Shown in pieces: positions 44,698 through 55,060 of a stretch of DNA of 64,000 bases (positions are counted from its first letter, which is position 1; each line of letters starts with the position of its first letter). The stretch lies in NCBI GenBank assembly GCA_902728285.1, contig CACVBU010001241.1:445700-509699 (forward strand), given 5' to 3'. The position numbers and the translations under genes were made by a program. The DNA is from Clytia hemisphaerica. Its lineage: Eukaryota > Cnidaria > Hydrozoa > Leptothecata > Clytiidae. The notes beneath the pieces were generated by a model. That model did not search any database. It was not told the origin of the DNA and saw only the letters and a program-made list of their open reading frames with translations.

Positions 44698-44860
44698 CGA
44701 GTATACCGATTCGTCATCGATCGTTAATTGATTCGTTATCGATTGTTAATCGATTCGTTATCGATTGTTAATCGATTCGTTATCGATTGTTAATCGATTC
44801 GTTATCGATTGTTAATCGATTTGTTATCGATCGTAAATCGAATATGAGTGGATAGGGTCG
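44698..44860. repeat. Tandem repeat of a 22-bp TCGAT unit
   Basis: GATTCGTTATCGATTGTTAATC is the unit (22 bp, here described by its TTATCGATTGTTAATCGATT core), about six copies with decay at both edges. It lies in a wider region (44365-45060) of ATCGAT-rich sequence that starts with a CTATCTGGCCAGATAG palindrome. Confidence 0.8.
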
Positions 44861-45417
44861 ATAAGATCGATAAAAGATCGATGATAGATCGATAAATAAT
44901 AATCGATAACTAATCATAAGCTTAAAAAAATCTTGAGTATCGATCCTCTATTGATCTCCTATCCGGATCGTTAAGTAATCCATCGATCACATATTGATAT
45001 CAGTCATCGAGCCGTTCCGATGATCCATCCTATCGAGCGCGAACGTCTGGACTACACCACTAAAATGGGAAAAAAAAAACCCAGATCGGGTAGATTCTTC
45101 TGAATGGGAAAGAAACTTCCTTTCAAAAATATCTTGGCACCCAAGCCAAACAGATCAGAGGAAGATTAGAAGAATACACTTTTCCCGTTCTTGGAAATAG
45201 CCCTGGAAAATGTGCGCTCAACCCTTGCGTATTATGGAATTGTTTGGGAGGTAAACAAACACGTTTTTGCCTGCAAGGGGTTAGGGAACGTGGGTTTTAA
45301 GCTGCCAACTTTTGAAAGGGATCTTTTTTTGGCAAAACAGGCAGTCTAAACTTAAACTCATATATCAAAATTAGAAACTAGGCTAGTCTTACCTCTTTCC
45401 CTGAGGCCAATGGAATT
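44861..45417. other. ATCGAT-rich and non-coding sequence
   Basis: The inverted words TTGAGTATCGAT / ATCTCCTATCCGGAT and their partners at 44410-44480 suggest one larger decayed element. A weak LINE-like frame around 45215-45250 is too short to call. Confidence 0.3.
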
Positions 45418-46250
45418 TAATGTTATGTTTACCGTAAGCCGCCCGCGTGTTCAAAAACCTGCCGCATCAAGTTGTCATTATTTGCCATTTTCTCGAAAAG
45501 TTGTCATTATTTTTCCTCCCACTTGAGGAGAGAACAAAAATTTTCGAAGTTGATATCAAACTAAACGGCCCGTGGCTTTTTTAGATTATTAACAACCCGA
45601 ACGGCCCTCTAGTAGTCTTTACCGTGTGAATTTAATTTTGTCATATTGTGGAGATAACATTATATAATTCTCTAGCGGGAAGAAAAAGATTTATCTCTTT
45701 AAGCTCGTACAAACGGGAACCAAAAGAATCAATAAAAACACGAGAGTTCCGGAGACACAAGAGGAGATTGTGTATCTATAAGGAAAAACGAAAAATCTGG
45801 TAAAAATAAATGTTTCATGGTATGCAGAGGGGTTCTAGGTCCCCCCAGAAAATTTAGCCCCCCCCCCTAAAAATTAGGTACCCCCTGACATAAAACCTCT
45901 CAGCCCCCAGTAGAATAACCTAAGGTAAGAAGGATCAACAGATAAAATAAAGTTGGACTAAAACAATGAATCTGTGGATTGAAAGCAGAAAAAGATTACT
46001 CCCAATTTTAAACAAAGCCAGCCCCAGATCTTTCACATGCAGTTGTAGGTCCCCCCAGCAATATAGGTACCCCCTAAAAAATTAAATTTTGCCAGCCCCC
46101 AGCCAGAATATGGTAAAAAAAAAATTAGGTCCCCCCTAATCTCTGGGGGGGGTTCATACCATGTGTTTATGGGAAAATAATGAATAATGAATAATTAAAA
46201 CTTGGCCGCATCGAATTCTGAAAATCGTCATTACGGTAAACATATCATTA
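45418..46250. mobile_element. Element with 20-bp TIRs (TAATGTTATGTTTACCGTAA)
   Basis: The left end TAATGTTATGTTTACCGTAA matches the reverse complement of the right end at 19 of 20 positions. The interior includes a CCCCCCAG / AGGTACCCCC-rich segment (45838-46150). No transposase frame. Confidence 0.72.
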
Positions 46251-46263
46251 ATTTCCATCAGCC

Positions 46264-46461
46264 TAATATCGACATCCCTCGTCTAATTCCGACACCCTTC
46301 TTTAGAGACAGGAATAATATGAAAGCTTGAATCACTGATTGAAAAAGGATTATTCCTCTGCTCTGTGACCACTAAGCCAAGAAAAACAGTTTCAACCTTT
46401 CTATCAATTTCAGCTGATAAAAAGGGTGTTGGAATTAGAGGAGGGATGTCGACATTAGACC
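46264..46461. mobile_element. MITE with TAATATCGACATCCCTC termini
   Basis: TATCGACATCCCTCGTCTAA and TTAGAGGAGGGATGTCGACA are near-perfect inverted ends, continuing into TTCCGACACCCTT / AAGGGTGTTGGAA. A 76-codon minus-strand frame crossing it is therefore not a gene. Confidence 0.75.
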
Positions 46462-47450
46462 AAGTTACGGTAAAATCCCACCCTTCATATAATTGTTTCA
46501 ATCCGTGATCCATGGATTATGTTTTTTCTCATCTTCAATTTACTGAAAAAAGCGAGAATTTTATGCGAGAGTTAGATTGTCAACAAAGTGCCGAAAAAAT
46601 CATTGAATAAAAGAAGAACTTAAAATCTTGAATATTTTCATTTTCAAGAATAGGTGCAAAAAAGTGAAACATAGAAAAGTTTCATTTTTCATTGCATTAA
46701 TCGAAATGAGGGATTTGGAAAATTTTCTATGTTTAGTTTTTTGCACAAACCCCTGTAACTATGAGCAAGCACCCCGTTGCTAAGATGTTGGCTTGAAATT
46801 GAAAATTAAACCACTCAACTCAAAACAAAAGTAAAATCAGCCCGTACTCAAATTCCCGTAATCTTGATTTACAAGTTTAATTCTATACTAGCAGGGACCA
46901 AATGCGTATCGCATTTTGTAATTCGCGATGCACTTTCTATTCTATCCCTTATTTCGATGCCTGCAAAAACTTTTCAGGGTAATCTAATATAATATCATGA
47001 ATAGATAAAGAACATAGCTACTAAAGTTTGAGGGAATTTTCAGAATAAAGTTAAAAATTACCGTAAAATGTAAAAGGATGCAACATTTGTGTATTGGTGT
47101 ATGGTCTTTGAACTCCATTCTTTTCTCTGCTCATTATCTTTGCTTTGTCCTGCTTTGTCAGCAAATAAAACAATATCAGCTGCAGCAACTATGTGCTTTT
47201 TTGTACCCTAAATAAGTGTTCAGAGATGTTAGCAAAGAATCACAGCTATCAGGCGAGTCGAAGGTGTCATTTTGGGCAGTGGAAGCGAGGCCATAGATTT
47301 TATCCTTTTTGGGTACAACTCCTTCACTGGCAAGTTTTTCCTTGCCAAAAAATGAACTATATATTTGAATGAAACCTGCTTTCATGGTGCACATTTTGAA
47401 GTAGATTTCTTTGAAATACATGACTCTTTTGAGCCAGACTAGGGCTACTT
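46462..47450. other. Non-coding; one unassigned minus-strand open frame
   Basis: A minus-strand frame at 47176-47421 (ending KKAHSCCS) is balanced in composition and hydrophilic, but I recognise no family and see no splice signals that extend it. Left unassigned. Confidence 0.3.
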
Positions 47451-48075
47451 TTAAAGGAGATCTAACGGCAAAAATTTCTTTATCCTTATTTTTTGACAGA
47501 GTACAGGCCTAATTAAATAAAAAACATTGCAAAAAGAACGAGTGCAAAATCTTTCATATTGATTGAATTATCATTGTTTAAAATATCTCTTTATTTGAAA
47601 GTAATAGGGTTTCGTGACGTCAGCGCTGAACTTTCATTTCGATAGAGAAACTGTTTGTAGACAAAAATTATGGAAAGAAGATGTTTTATAGCAAAAAAAT
47701 GCCTCTGATTCTGATGTGTTTAACTCCGTTTCTTCATCAGTAGAATGGTTAAAAATGTCTGAGAAATCATTTTCTTCACTTGAAGATTCACTCAACGACA
47801 TTTTGCTCTGAATTTAGAAGTCTAAATGAATGTGCTAAATTAAATGATTTTATCAAGAAATTTTTCTTTATAAAACTCACTAAAAGTTTAGAGAAAAAGA
47901 GAGAAAATCTTTTGTTCAGCAATGACGTCACATGCTTAAATCTTTAAAGGGATATAATTTCCTATTGAGTTAAAATTTTTCAACATAATATAGCTCATCT
48001 TAATCCCCACAATATAAAGTTTCCATAATTTCCAAAAAAAATGTAGCAAAATTTTTGCCGTTAGATCTCCTTTAA
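47451..48075. mobile_element. TTAA-flanked element with an acidic N-terminal-like open frame
   Basis: TTAA at both ends encloses AGGAGATCTAACGGCAAAAA and its reverse complement. On the minus strand from 47801 an ATG opens MSLSESSSEENDFSDIFNHS, a Ser/Glu/Asp-rich stretch similar in style to the start of the broken gene at 48461 (MYSDSDSDIF). The TTAA target suggests a piggyBac-like origin; the short frame may be captured host or transposon sequence. Confidence 0.6.
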
Positions 48076-48370
48076 GCAAAAAATAGTACAGGGTATGGAT
48101 AAGGATCGGTTTTTTGACCAAGTCTCTCTAAGAGTTACAAGCATGGTTCGGTAAAAAATTCATTTTTTTTTTGTTATTATCTGTCCTATCAGATTCTCCT
48201 TTTAAAAAGACACACAGAGATATAAACTTTTAAACTAATTGATTATTCGTTTCCTTTAAAACGCTACTCACTTTTGTATGACTTTGAAACGAGACCTTTT
48301 GCTTACGTCACAGAGGCTGTTAAAAACTGTAGCTGTGTTTACTGAAGTGAATTATAAACCTTTTTCTGGG

Positions 48371-48378
48371 TATAAAAG
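48371..48378 (+). promoter_or_regulatory. TATA box of the broken P2X7-like gene
   Basis: TATAAAAG lies 90 bp upstream of the ATG at 48461. A perfect core match in a sensible position, but not otherwise supported. Confidence 0.35.
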
Positions 48379-48460
48379 TGGTTATTTCTGCTAGAAACTG
48401 AAGTAAAGAGGGTTTAATTATGATAAATTTGTACTATAATCTTATTGAATACTTGGGTAA

Positions 48461-48914
48461 ATGTATTCTGACTCGGACAGCGATATATTCAAGCTACGAA
48501 GAATATGATATCAGTGGAAATGAGGCAGATTCTGAGAGAGAGGATGATTCTGAGAGAAAGAATGGAGTAAGCAAGAGAGATTAACAATTAAAGATTAACA
48601 AGCTGAAGATATTTAATCCCTGTCTCTATGACTATGAGCCTGAACGAGAAGTATCGAGTACAATCGAGAGTGACACTTCTTCATCCGGAGACAAAAGTGA
48701 CTATGAAACTTGTTCTAAAGGTAGAAGTGGGAGTTTAGATTGGTGTGAGTCCGAGTGCTGCCAACCCGAAACAAGAGAAATTGATTGTTTCAATTAAAAA
48801 TTTGATCAGGGAGATTTTCAGTGCATTATTAATAGGCAACAATTCCCAAAAATGTGCCTTGACAAGGAAATTCTGTCGAATAGATCCCTAAGATACGCAG
48901 CATACAGGCCCTGA
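48461..48914 (+). pseudogene. Broken gene resembling P2X7 C-terminal-domain-like proteins
   Basis: From ATG 48461 the frame gives MYSDSDSDIF, then a shift leads to SSYEEYDISGNEADSERED. A stop is followed by another frame with IFNPCLYDYEPEREVSS, an acidic Ser-rich segment and DWCESECCQPETREIDC. After an in-frame TAA the same frame gives FQCIINRQQFPKMCLDKEIL and AAYR. The order 'Y.yEP - acidic - WC.C..C....E..C - C......F...CL...L..AYR' is that of the cysteine-rich P2X7-C-terminal-like proteins that are abundant in cnidarians and other invertebrates, often in mobile or multi-copy genes. At least one frameshift and two stops make it non-functional. The family call rests on pattern memory and is moderate. 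Confidence 0.5.
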
Positions 48915-49432
48915 AGAATAAATGAAATCGAAAAAAAACTAGGGCGAATTTGATTGATGGGTCTGTCAATTCATTCGTTAGTGCAGTGCATTAATAAGTT
49001 CATTTTCCAGTTTGCATTGGATTAACATCCCAGGTTTCAGTATCATCGATTCCATTTGGGTTTACTATTTATTGAATTGACACTGAAAGCTTTGTACTAA
49101 TTGATGATGTTGGATGGGTCCTTCATGGACCTGACATGTTTAGCCTTTTATTGTGCTCTCCTTTCATTCGACTTTCTTTTAGTTGGTTGTTTGTTTGTCT
49201 TTGTTGTGATCGAACAAGTTTTGGATAGCGTCTTCCTTTCAGTAGTCTATGCGGCGCAAGTCATAGGATGAGTTTGTGCTAAAAAATAAACCAGCTTTTG
49301 GTGGGCTTTTTTTTCGCTTTGTATTTTGCCATCACCTTCTTTTGAGTGTTTCGTCCTTAGGTAGCTTGTACAAAGATACTTTCACTCTTCCTGGCACGTG
49401 AGTTGTTAGTACAGTTCACTACTCCAAAGCAT
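48915..49432. other. Non-coding, no gene seen
   Basis: No clear continuation of the broken gene; AT-rich with short open frames only. Confidence 0.35.
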
Positions 49433-49760
49433 AGTGACACCCCCTTCTCACGCGATGGGATTTTTCAACCAGTGGGGATGGAAAAATAACGGACATAAAT
49501 TCGATGAGGATTGATATTTCCATATTTTATATGGCTGGGGATTTCAATTCTTTTGTTTTCAAGTCAGAAAATTTAGTGGGAATTGGAAAAATAGCATAAC
49601 ATTTTGCAGCAAGGATTGGTTTATTTGATTATCTCAAAGAATTCTTTGATTATCCTCAGTGTGGACAAAAATTGAGAGATGATGTTCCACTGGGGACGAT
49701 ATTCTGGCCAATTTTTCCAGTGGAAAGGGGTCCTAGTGGATCTGTGAGAAGGTGGTGTAT
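49433..49760. mobile_element. MITE with ACACCCCCTTCTCAC termini, copy 2
   Basis: Same family and orientation as 24355-24650. Ends GACACCCCCTTCTCAC and GTGAGAAGGTGGTGT are inverted. Confidence 0.75.
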
Positions 49761-49818
49761 GGTGGGAATAAAAGTAAATATCACGTGTCTGAATCCTACA
49801 TCAACTTCACTTGAAAAC

Positions 49819-50778
49819 CACGGTAATTGTGAACCGCAGGTTACAGGTCACAGGTTACAGGTCACAGGTTACAGGTCACAGGTCAGTGTTGACAATTACT
49901 GTAAAACACAAAGAAAATGTTTGAAAAACAGTTGTTAATGTCAAAAATATAATTCCAAAGGTATTTTATTGATCTAGAACTATTTTAAAGCTAAAAATCT
50001 ACCCACATGCTTACCATGTGATTTCGCGTTTTATGCCGTGTATAACACGAACCTGTAATACTTATTATATATTACATCTATATCACACATGTAAAAAAAT
50101 TATCCTTTAAATGTTATACGCATGTTACGTATGTTATATACAAAGAATAAAGAAATATTCGAATATCGATCTCACCTTTGCTTTAAACAGCCCCCTAACA
50201 GGAAAATAGCTATTTTACAATCACTATGTCATATCTCATTTTATCTCCTGCATCACCTTGGGTCTGATAACAAAAATTGATGAAAATAGCGTCAATGGGA
50301 TTATATTTTATAAATGTTTCAATATTTTTATCCCCTGCTTTGTATTTTTGATAAAATGACGTCACCTTTTTCATCTCTCTAAAACAGCTCTCTTGGAGTA
50401 TTTATTGTTTTCAAAACCAGTCAATCTATATCCACTTGCAGCATCAGCATCCTATTATGCATGAAGAATATTTTATTATTAATTGGCGTACAAAACCTCA
50501 TACTTTAAGATAACATCTTTATTTACATAATTTAAGTGTTATTTGTTGTCAATATTTGGGGTTGATGATTTGTCGTTTAAGTCTCCTAAATAACATTATT
50601 AACATATTTTGATATAACATTTCCATTACATATAATATTTTCAGGAACTTATGTTATGAGTTGTATGTTATGAGTTGTATATTACGAGTGCGTTACAGTT
50701 TTCCGGTCTGTGTTTTGTTAACTTGTAACCTGTGACCTGTAACCTGCAACCTGTAACCTGCAGTTTACACTTACCGTG
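49819..50778. mobile_element. Foldback element with inverted 7-bp minisatellites
   Basis: Left end CACGGTAATTGTGAACCGCAGG, right end CCTGCAGTTTACACTTACCGTG (shown to their matching blocks), then arrays of ACAGGTY at the left (49840-49882) and their reverse complement at the right (50727-50760). The same plan as 10670-11805, with related ends. The interior has many TATGTTATAC / TATAACAC words and no open frame. Confidence 0.78.
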
Positions 50779-51229
50779 AAAAACAGACCAAACTAACTAT
50801 AAAATTGGGATAAAACTAACTCAATCTTGTATAATCTTTTTTCTCAATTTTCTCTGAACAGCCTCCGTGACGTCACATACACAAAGTTGCTTTTTAAAAA
50901 GGCTAAACTTTCTGTAAACAAAAAAATTTAACTACATTAAATAAAAATCATTCTTCTAGTCAAATAAAGTATCCCTGATTCATTAAAACCAATATAAAAA
51001 AAATGAGGAGTCAAATTTTTACAGAACCATTTCTTTAATAATGTGTTTGTCCCATTGTTGATTGTTGCAGAATCTGTAATGCCAGCAGAAACTTTTAATA
51101 TTTGGACTTTGATATCAACTTCTTTATTCTCATGTGTTCTCAAGTCTATTTTCACTTTTTCATATTGTTTATGTTGATTGTTTCTTGTAAATCATAAAAA
51201 AAGCACTTATTTTAACTTTTTATCAAGGG
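50779..51229. other. Non-coding, no gene seen
   Basis: AT-rich. The minus-strand frame at 50937-51155 has no recognisable motif. Confidence 0.35.
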
Positions 51230-51393
51230 TTTTGGGATGAGCTGGAGTTTTTATAAGATACTTCACTAATTGTTCATTTGAAGTGATAGAGATGACGCGT
51301 TCTTTAGAAAAAGTAACAAAATTGTTTAATTACTGGTTGACGACCAACCAAATCAAATAAGAGCTTGTAAAAACTCCAGCTTGTCCCAAAGTT
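51230..51393. mobile_element. Palindromic MITE upstream of PCGF3/5
   Basis: TTTGGGATGAGCTGGAGTTT at the left matches the reverse complement of AAACTCCAGCTTGTCCCAAA at the right at 18 of 20 positions. No coding capacity. Confidence 0.7.
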
Positions 51394-52212
51394 TTTCCAT
51401 GTTTTCCCTTAAGTTTTTATATTAATCCTTTATGTTTTCTTTATCTAATTTAATAAACTCCCATGGGTATCATCACTTCTTTCCAATGCGAAATGATTGA
51501 TTCTTAAAAGTTCATATTTAACTCAAGAAAACTTACTTCAAAGAGGGGGACTTATTTCTGTGACACTCGGTATAACTAATATGAGGCTATAAAAAGATTT
51601 TAATGCCAGTGTTAGATGGAAAATAAAACAATCACCAAAGTCCGTATAATGGTTTGTACAAAGGTGTTTCAATCAAGAAGACTATCAATCAGCTTTTTGT
51701 AGCTTCACCAGACTCTAAAATTTTTAGATTTTACATGTTGAGGTATTTTTTTTTCTAAAATTTTTAGTTAGGATGACCAGGCTAGTTTCTGACTTATTTG
51801 TATAGAAAAATCCATTCTACTGCTTGCATCAGCTTCCAAAATTATATCTTTCCATTGAAATTAGCAGTTAGTTATTTTGCCAGCAACAAGCTGTTTTGTT
51901 TTGAAAATTAAGTGGGAGCTTCCTTCGTGAAAAGGACATATTGAAATACCTGCAGAAATTTCTTCCGTCCTTTTATTGAGTTTATATGATGCATATTTTT
52001 GATTTCTTGAAATTTAGATCAAGGAATATTCCTATAAAACATCTAAACAATCAAAATTCAAACAAGCTAAACCTGAATCACGTCAGGTCAAGATATAATT
52101 ATTCTTTATTCTAGATGCGGATATTTAAATGGTATTATTTTATACAATAATTGGTAAATTCTTGCTATAATAAGTTTTTCAAATTCTTCAGGAAAAACAT
52201 AACAAATCTAAA
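51394..52212. other. PCGF3/5 upstream region
   Basis: A pyrimidine-rich acceptor TTCTTCAG at 52183-52190 precedes the ATG by 22 bp, so a non-coding first exon is likely somewhere in this stretch. Its position is not clear. Confidence 0.4.
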
Positions 52213-52977
52213 ATGGTTGAAGAAAGTATTAAAGTCAAAGAATTGAATGATAATTTCACTTGTATAATATGCAATGGTTACTTGATAAGACCTGTGGCTA
52301 TTACTGAGTGTTTACATTATTTTTGCCGGAGCTGTATTGTCAAGTATTTGGAAACAACTTCAGAATACAAATGCCCATACTGTGAGACATTGATACATGA
52401 AACTAATCCGTGGGAGCTGTTACGTGAAGACAAAAAACTTGAATATATAATTTATCAACTTGTACCAGGTCTGGCGCAAAATGAGAAGAAAAGGCGTAAA
52501 TTATTTTATTCGCGACGTGGCATGGTGGACCCTGACGAGAATAACACAGATTCAAATTTAACTTTAGCCATAATGGATTCTAGTTCTAAAAAGGAAGAAG
52601 ATGACGAAAAGAAAAATGAAAAGGAGGATGAAAAGCCACCTGTGAATGCACCTAAACCCAAAAAATTAGATTCATCACAAATTGGTTTACATTTGAATTT
52701 TCTTGAACCAGAGGAACCACCTCAACAACCAAAACAAACATCATTCAGACCATTAGATAAACCTTATTTGAGGACTTCTTCGCATATCACTATTGCCCAT
52801 TTAAAGAAATTCTTACAAAAGAAGCTGGAGCATTCTTCGAAATGTGATGTTGATATTTTATGTAATGGAGAGTTGATGGGACGACATCACACTTTGGAAT
52901 TCATTTATATGACCAGGTGGCGCTATAAAGAGGGTGTTCTGAAGTTGGACTATAGACCAAAAGTTGATATCAGTTGA
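52213..52977 (+). CDS. PCGF3: Polycomb group RING finger protein, PCGF3/PCGF5 type
   Basis: One coding exon, 254 codons. Residues 17-57 form a C3HC4 RING: C17..C20, C33, H35, C38..C41, C54..C57, with the PCGF signature TECLHYFCRSCIVKYLE. A basic stretch with LVPGL and RRKLFYSRRGM follows. Residues 118-150 are an acidic/lysine-rich linker. Residues 185-252 are the RAWUL ubiquitin-like fold (HLKKFLQKKL, VDILCNGELMGRHHTLEFIY, TRWRYKEG, LDYRPK). PCGF3 and PCGF5 pair with RING1 in variant PRC1 (PRC1.3/1.5), which monoubiquitinates histone H2A in the nucleus. Length and the DILCN / HTLEF motifs fit this subgroup better than PCGF1, 2, 4 or 6. An invertebrate would be expected to have one ancestral PCGF3/5, so the symbol is the nearest vertebrate name. 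Followed 1.3 kb downstream by BIN3, same strand. Confidence 0.93.
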   Translation: MVEESIKVKELNDNFTCIICNGYLIRPVAITECLHYFCRSCIVKYLETTSEYKCPYCETLIHETNPWELLREDKKLEYIIYQLVPGLAQNEKKRRKLFYSRRGMVDPDENNTDSNLTLAIMDSSSKKEEDDEKKNEKEDEKPPVNAPKPKKLDSSQIGLHLNFLEPEEPPQQPKQTSFRPLDKPYLRTSSHITIAHLKKFLQKKLEHSSKCDVDILCNGELMGRHHTLEFIYMTRWRYKEGVLKLDYRPKVDIS

Positions 52978-53741
52978 AAGTTGATATTTCAAATTATATT
53001 TTATAAAATAATTTCAAGCTTTTTTGGAGAGGGTTTGATGTACTTGTTAACAAAAATTGAGCTCCTCTGGATTACTTTAGCTCTACATTGCTCAAATTAA
53101 AGACTTTGTTGCTGCAATCACATACTCTCTGAAGGAGTTTTCTGACATTTTTGTTTTGTTTGGCTCTCGTTCAAACTTTATCATCCCTGTCCTGTCAAAA
53201 TCAACTCCACTCCACTCCACAGTAAAATTTTAGGCAAATCAGAGCTTTTTTTCTATGATTTGTCTCTGTTGTATTGAAATTATGTTATCATAACTCTATC
53301 TTTCATGTATACCACAAATTTTTTAAAGCCTTATATTCTCAACTTTTTGATAAGCTTAAAATGTTCATAAACAGTTTTTATTTTTCACTTTTGTGCAATT
53401 TTCTAAGAAATTGGATGTCTTAGAGCATGTTCTTGATATATTGGCAATCAAGGCCCTGTGCTCTTACATGAAATTACAAATTTTTATTGTAGGTACCTCT
53501 CATACCAAGCACTTCCCGCTCTCCTCTTATTAGCCTCATTACGTGTAAGTAATTGTTTTTTAATTATTATATAATAATGTGCTAATAAGGCTCTTAATGA
53601 ATCTGCTTTGCTGATCTGATTTGAAACAATAATTTGTGATTATAAAACGACTCCACTTAAAGTGATTAGTTCATCGTTATTAAGAGCCTTTGGCTACATT
53701 TTCTTGTTAAAAAACGACATTATTATGCACTTAAGATAAAG
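52978..53741. other. 3' UTR and intergenic, with a decayed MITE
   Basis: ATTAAA at 53096-53101 may be the PCGF3/5 poly(A) signal. About 53325-53460 is a partial 'TTTTTATAAGAAC' family copy ('CTAAGAAATTGGATGTCTTAGAG', 'TTGGCAATCAAGGCC' blocks). Confidence 0.45.
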
Positions 53742-53899
53742 ACAGACATTGTGACGTGCTGTGGCACTCATAGGGTTCGGTCTTGCGTGAACATCGCTCT
53801 CCCAGTGTCGTTCGAGTGTCTGTCAGCGCTGTGATTCCTACTCCTTCGTGGGTAGGACCCATTCTGAATGCATTCGGAGGGCTCATATCATATATATCT
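53742..53899. mobile_element. 158-bp retroposed insertion with a 13-bp target site duplication
   Basis: ACTTAAGATAAAG occurs exactly at 53729-53741 and 53900-53912, directly flanking the insert. The insert is clearly richer in G+C than its surroundings and ends in an AT-rich stretch (ATCATATATATCT). It contains the hairpin CCTACTCCTTCGTGGGTAGG. A long exact duplication points to LINE-machinery insertion (SINE or other small RNA). I could not recognise a tRNA, 5S or 7SL head. Confidence 0.75.
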
Positions 53900-54298
53900 A
53901 CTTAAGATAAAGTTACTATTTAATGAAAGTTTTTTTTATATTCATATTTCTAGAGGTATTTTTTTGTTCATTTTTTTATCCTTGAGACTTTTTATGTAGA
54001 TAATTATTCATTGTTATCTTTCTTATTATTGGAATAAGAAAAGGAGAATGTTTGGTATCTTTTGTTTTTTTAATGTATCTTTAAACATTTTTCCTAATAC
54101 TATAAGTTGATTTTCAGGCCTTTTTTTTCATATTTGTATGATCTGACTCTGAGTTCTCATTTACAAGTTTTCAGGATCTCTTTCCTATAGCTCATTTTTG
54201 ATAACTTTTTTTCAATCTCTTTTCCAGATTATAAAAGACAAAATTGATGAAAAAAATAACGAGAAGACATGACAAAATAAAGTTAAAATTACGTCATT
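53900..54298. other. BIN3 upstream region
   Basis: A strong acceptor (TTTTCCAG at 54220-54227) lies 71 bp before the ATG, so the BIN3 5' UTR is probably spliced. Confidence 0.4.
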
Positions 54299-55060
54299 AT
54301 GAGTTGGATCCCCTTTCGAAAACAGCCTAAAAAGCCGGCAACCGAACTGGTAGCTGACAATGAGTTTGACACACAGGTTGAAAAATTCAACAATACAGAA
54401 GCCAATACGCGTAAAATGTATAAAGATATGAAAAGATATGTAGAACAGAATGCTAATCTAGTTAAAACACATCAAAAGTTTGGTCAAGATATTAAATCTG
54501 TTGGTAAGATTGGTGGGCAGAACGACCGTGAGCTGAATGAGGGATTGGAAAGTTTGCAACAAGCTATGATCAGACAATGTGACCACCAGATCGAATTGAA
54601 TCATAACTTGAGGAAATTATTTATCGAACCGATGAAAAGTTTTAACACCCATTTTGATAAAGTGAATAGCTCTATCAAAAGACGTGAACAAAGCTTACAG
54701 GATTATGCTAAATATCAAAGTCGCCAGGAGAAATATAAACAAAAAGAAAATGTAGCTTTGTCTGGCAAGTTTGATGCTAATGAACGCTACCTTGCATTAG
54801 CTAAAGCTGATTTTGAGAGACGAAATGCTAAATTGCTGGATACTCTTCCACAATTTTACGAGCATCAATTATCTTATTTTGAACCTTGTTTTGAAGGTGT
54901 TGTGAAGTCACATTACACGAATGTTAAGAATTCAAGAGATTTATATGAAGAGTTGGGTAACAAGCTAGATTGTCCCTTGGAACAATGGAGTGAAGCACAA
55001 TATGAAGCAGAAACAAAGAATCGGTTGACTGAATTGAAGAATTTATCTATTGTTAAGTGA
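54299..55060 (+). CDS. BIN3: Bridging integrator 3, N-BAR protein
   Basis: One coding exon, 253 codons, close to the family's usual 253. It begins MSWIPFRKQPKK, the BIN3-specific start MSWIPF. The BAR domain covers about residues 20-240: predicted long helices with VEKFNNTEANTRKMYKDMKR, IEPMKSFNTHFDKVNSSIKR followed by REQSLQDYAKYQSRQEKY, then FERRNAKLLDTLPQFY and the C-terminal LTELKNLSIVK. It lacks SH3 or amphipathic-insert modules, as in other BIN3 proteins. BIN3 binds curved membranes and has roles in actin organisation and cytokinesis (yeast Hob3 is the fungal counterpart). The start is fixed by the conserved first residues. AATAAA at 55141 is a possible poly(A) signal. Confidence 0.95.
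   Translation: MSWIPFRKQPKKPATELVADNEFDTQVEKFNNTEANTRKMYKDMKRYVEQNANLVKTHQKFGQDIKSVGKIGGQNDRELNEGLESLQQAMIRQCDHQIELNHNLRKLFIEPMKSFNTHFDKVNSSIKRREQSLQDYAKYQSRQEKYKQKENVALSGKFDANERYLALAKADFERRNAKLLDTLPQFYEHQLSYFEPCFEGVVKSHYTNVKNSRDLYEELGNKLDCPLEQWSEAQYEAETKNRLTELKNLSIVK

Noticed and set aside
46283-46513. 76-codon minus-strand frame starting MDHGLKQLYEGWD
   Set aside because: It runs through a MITE with inverted ends (46264-46461), so it is not an independent gene.
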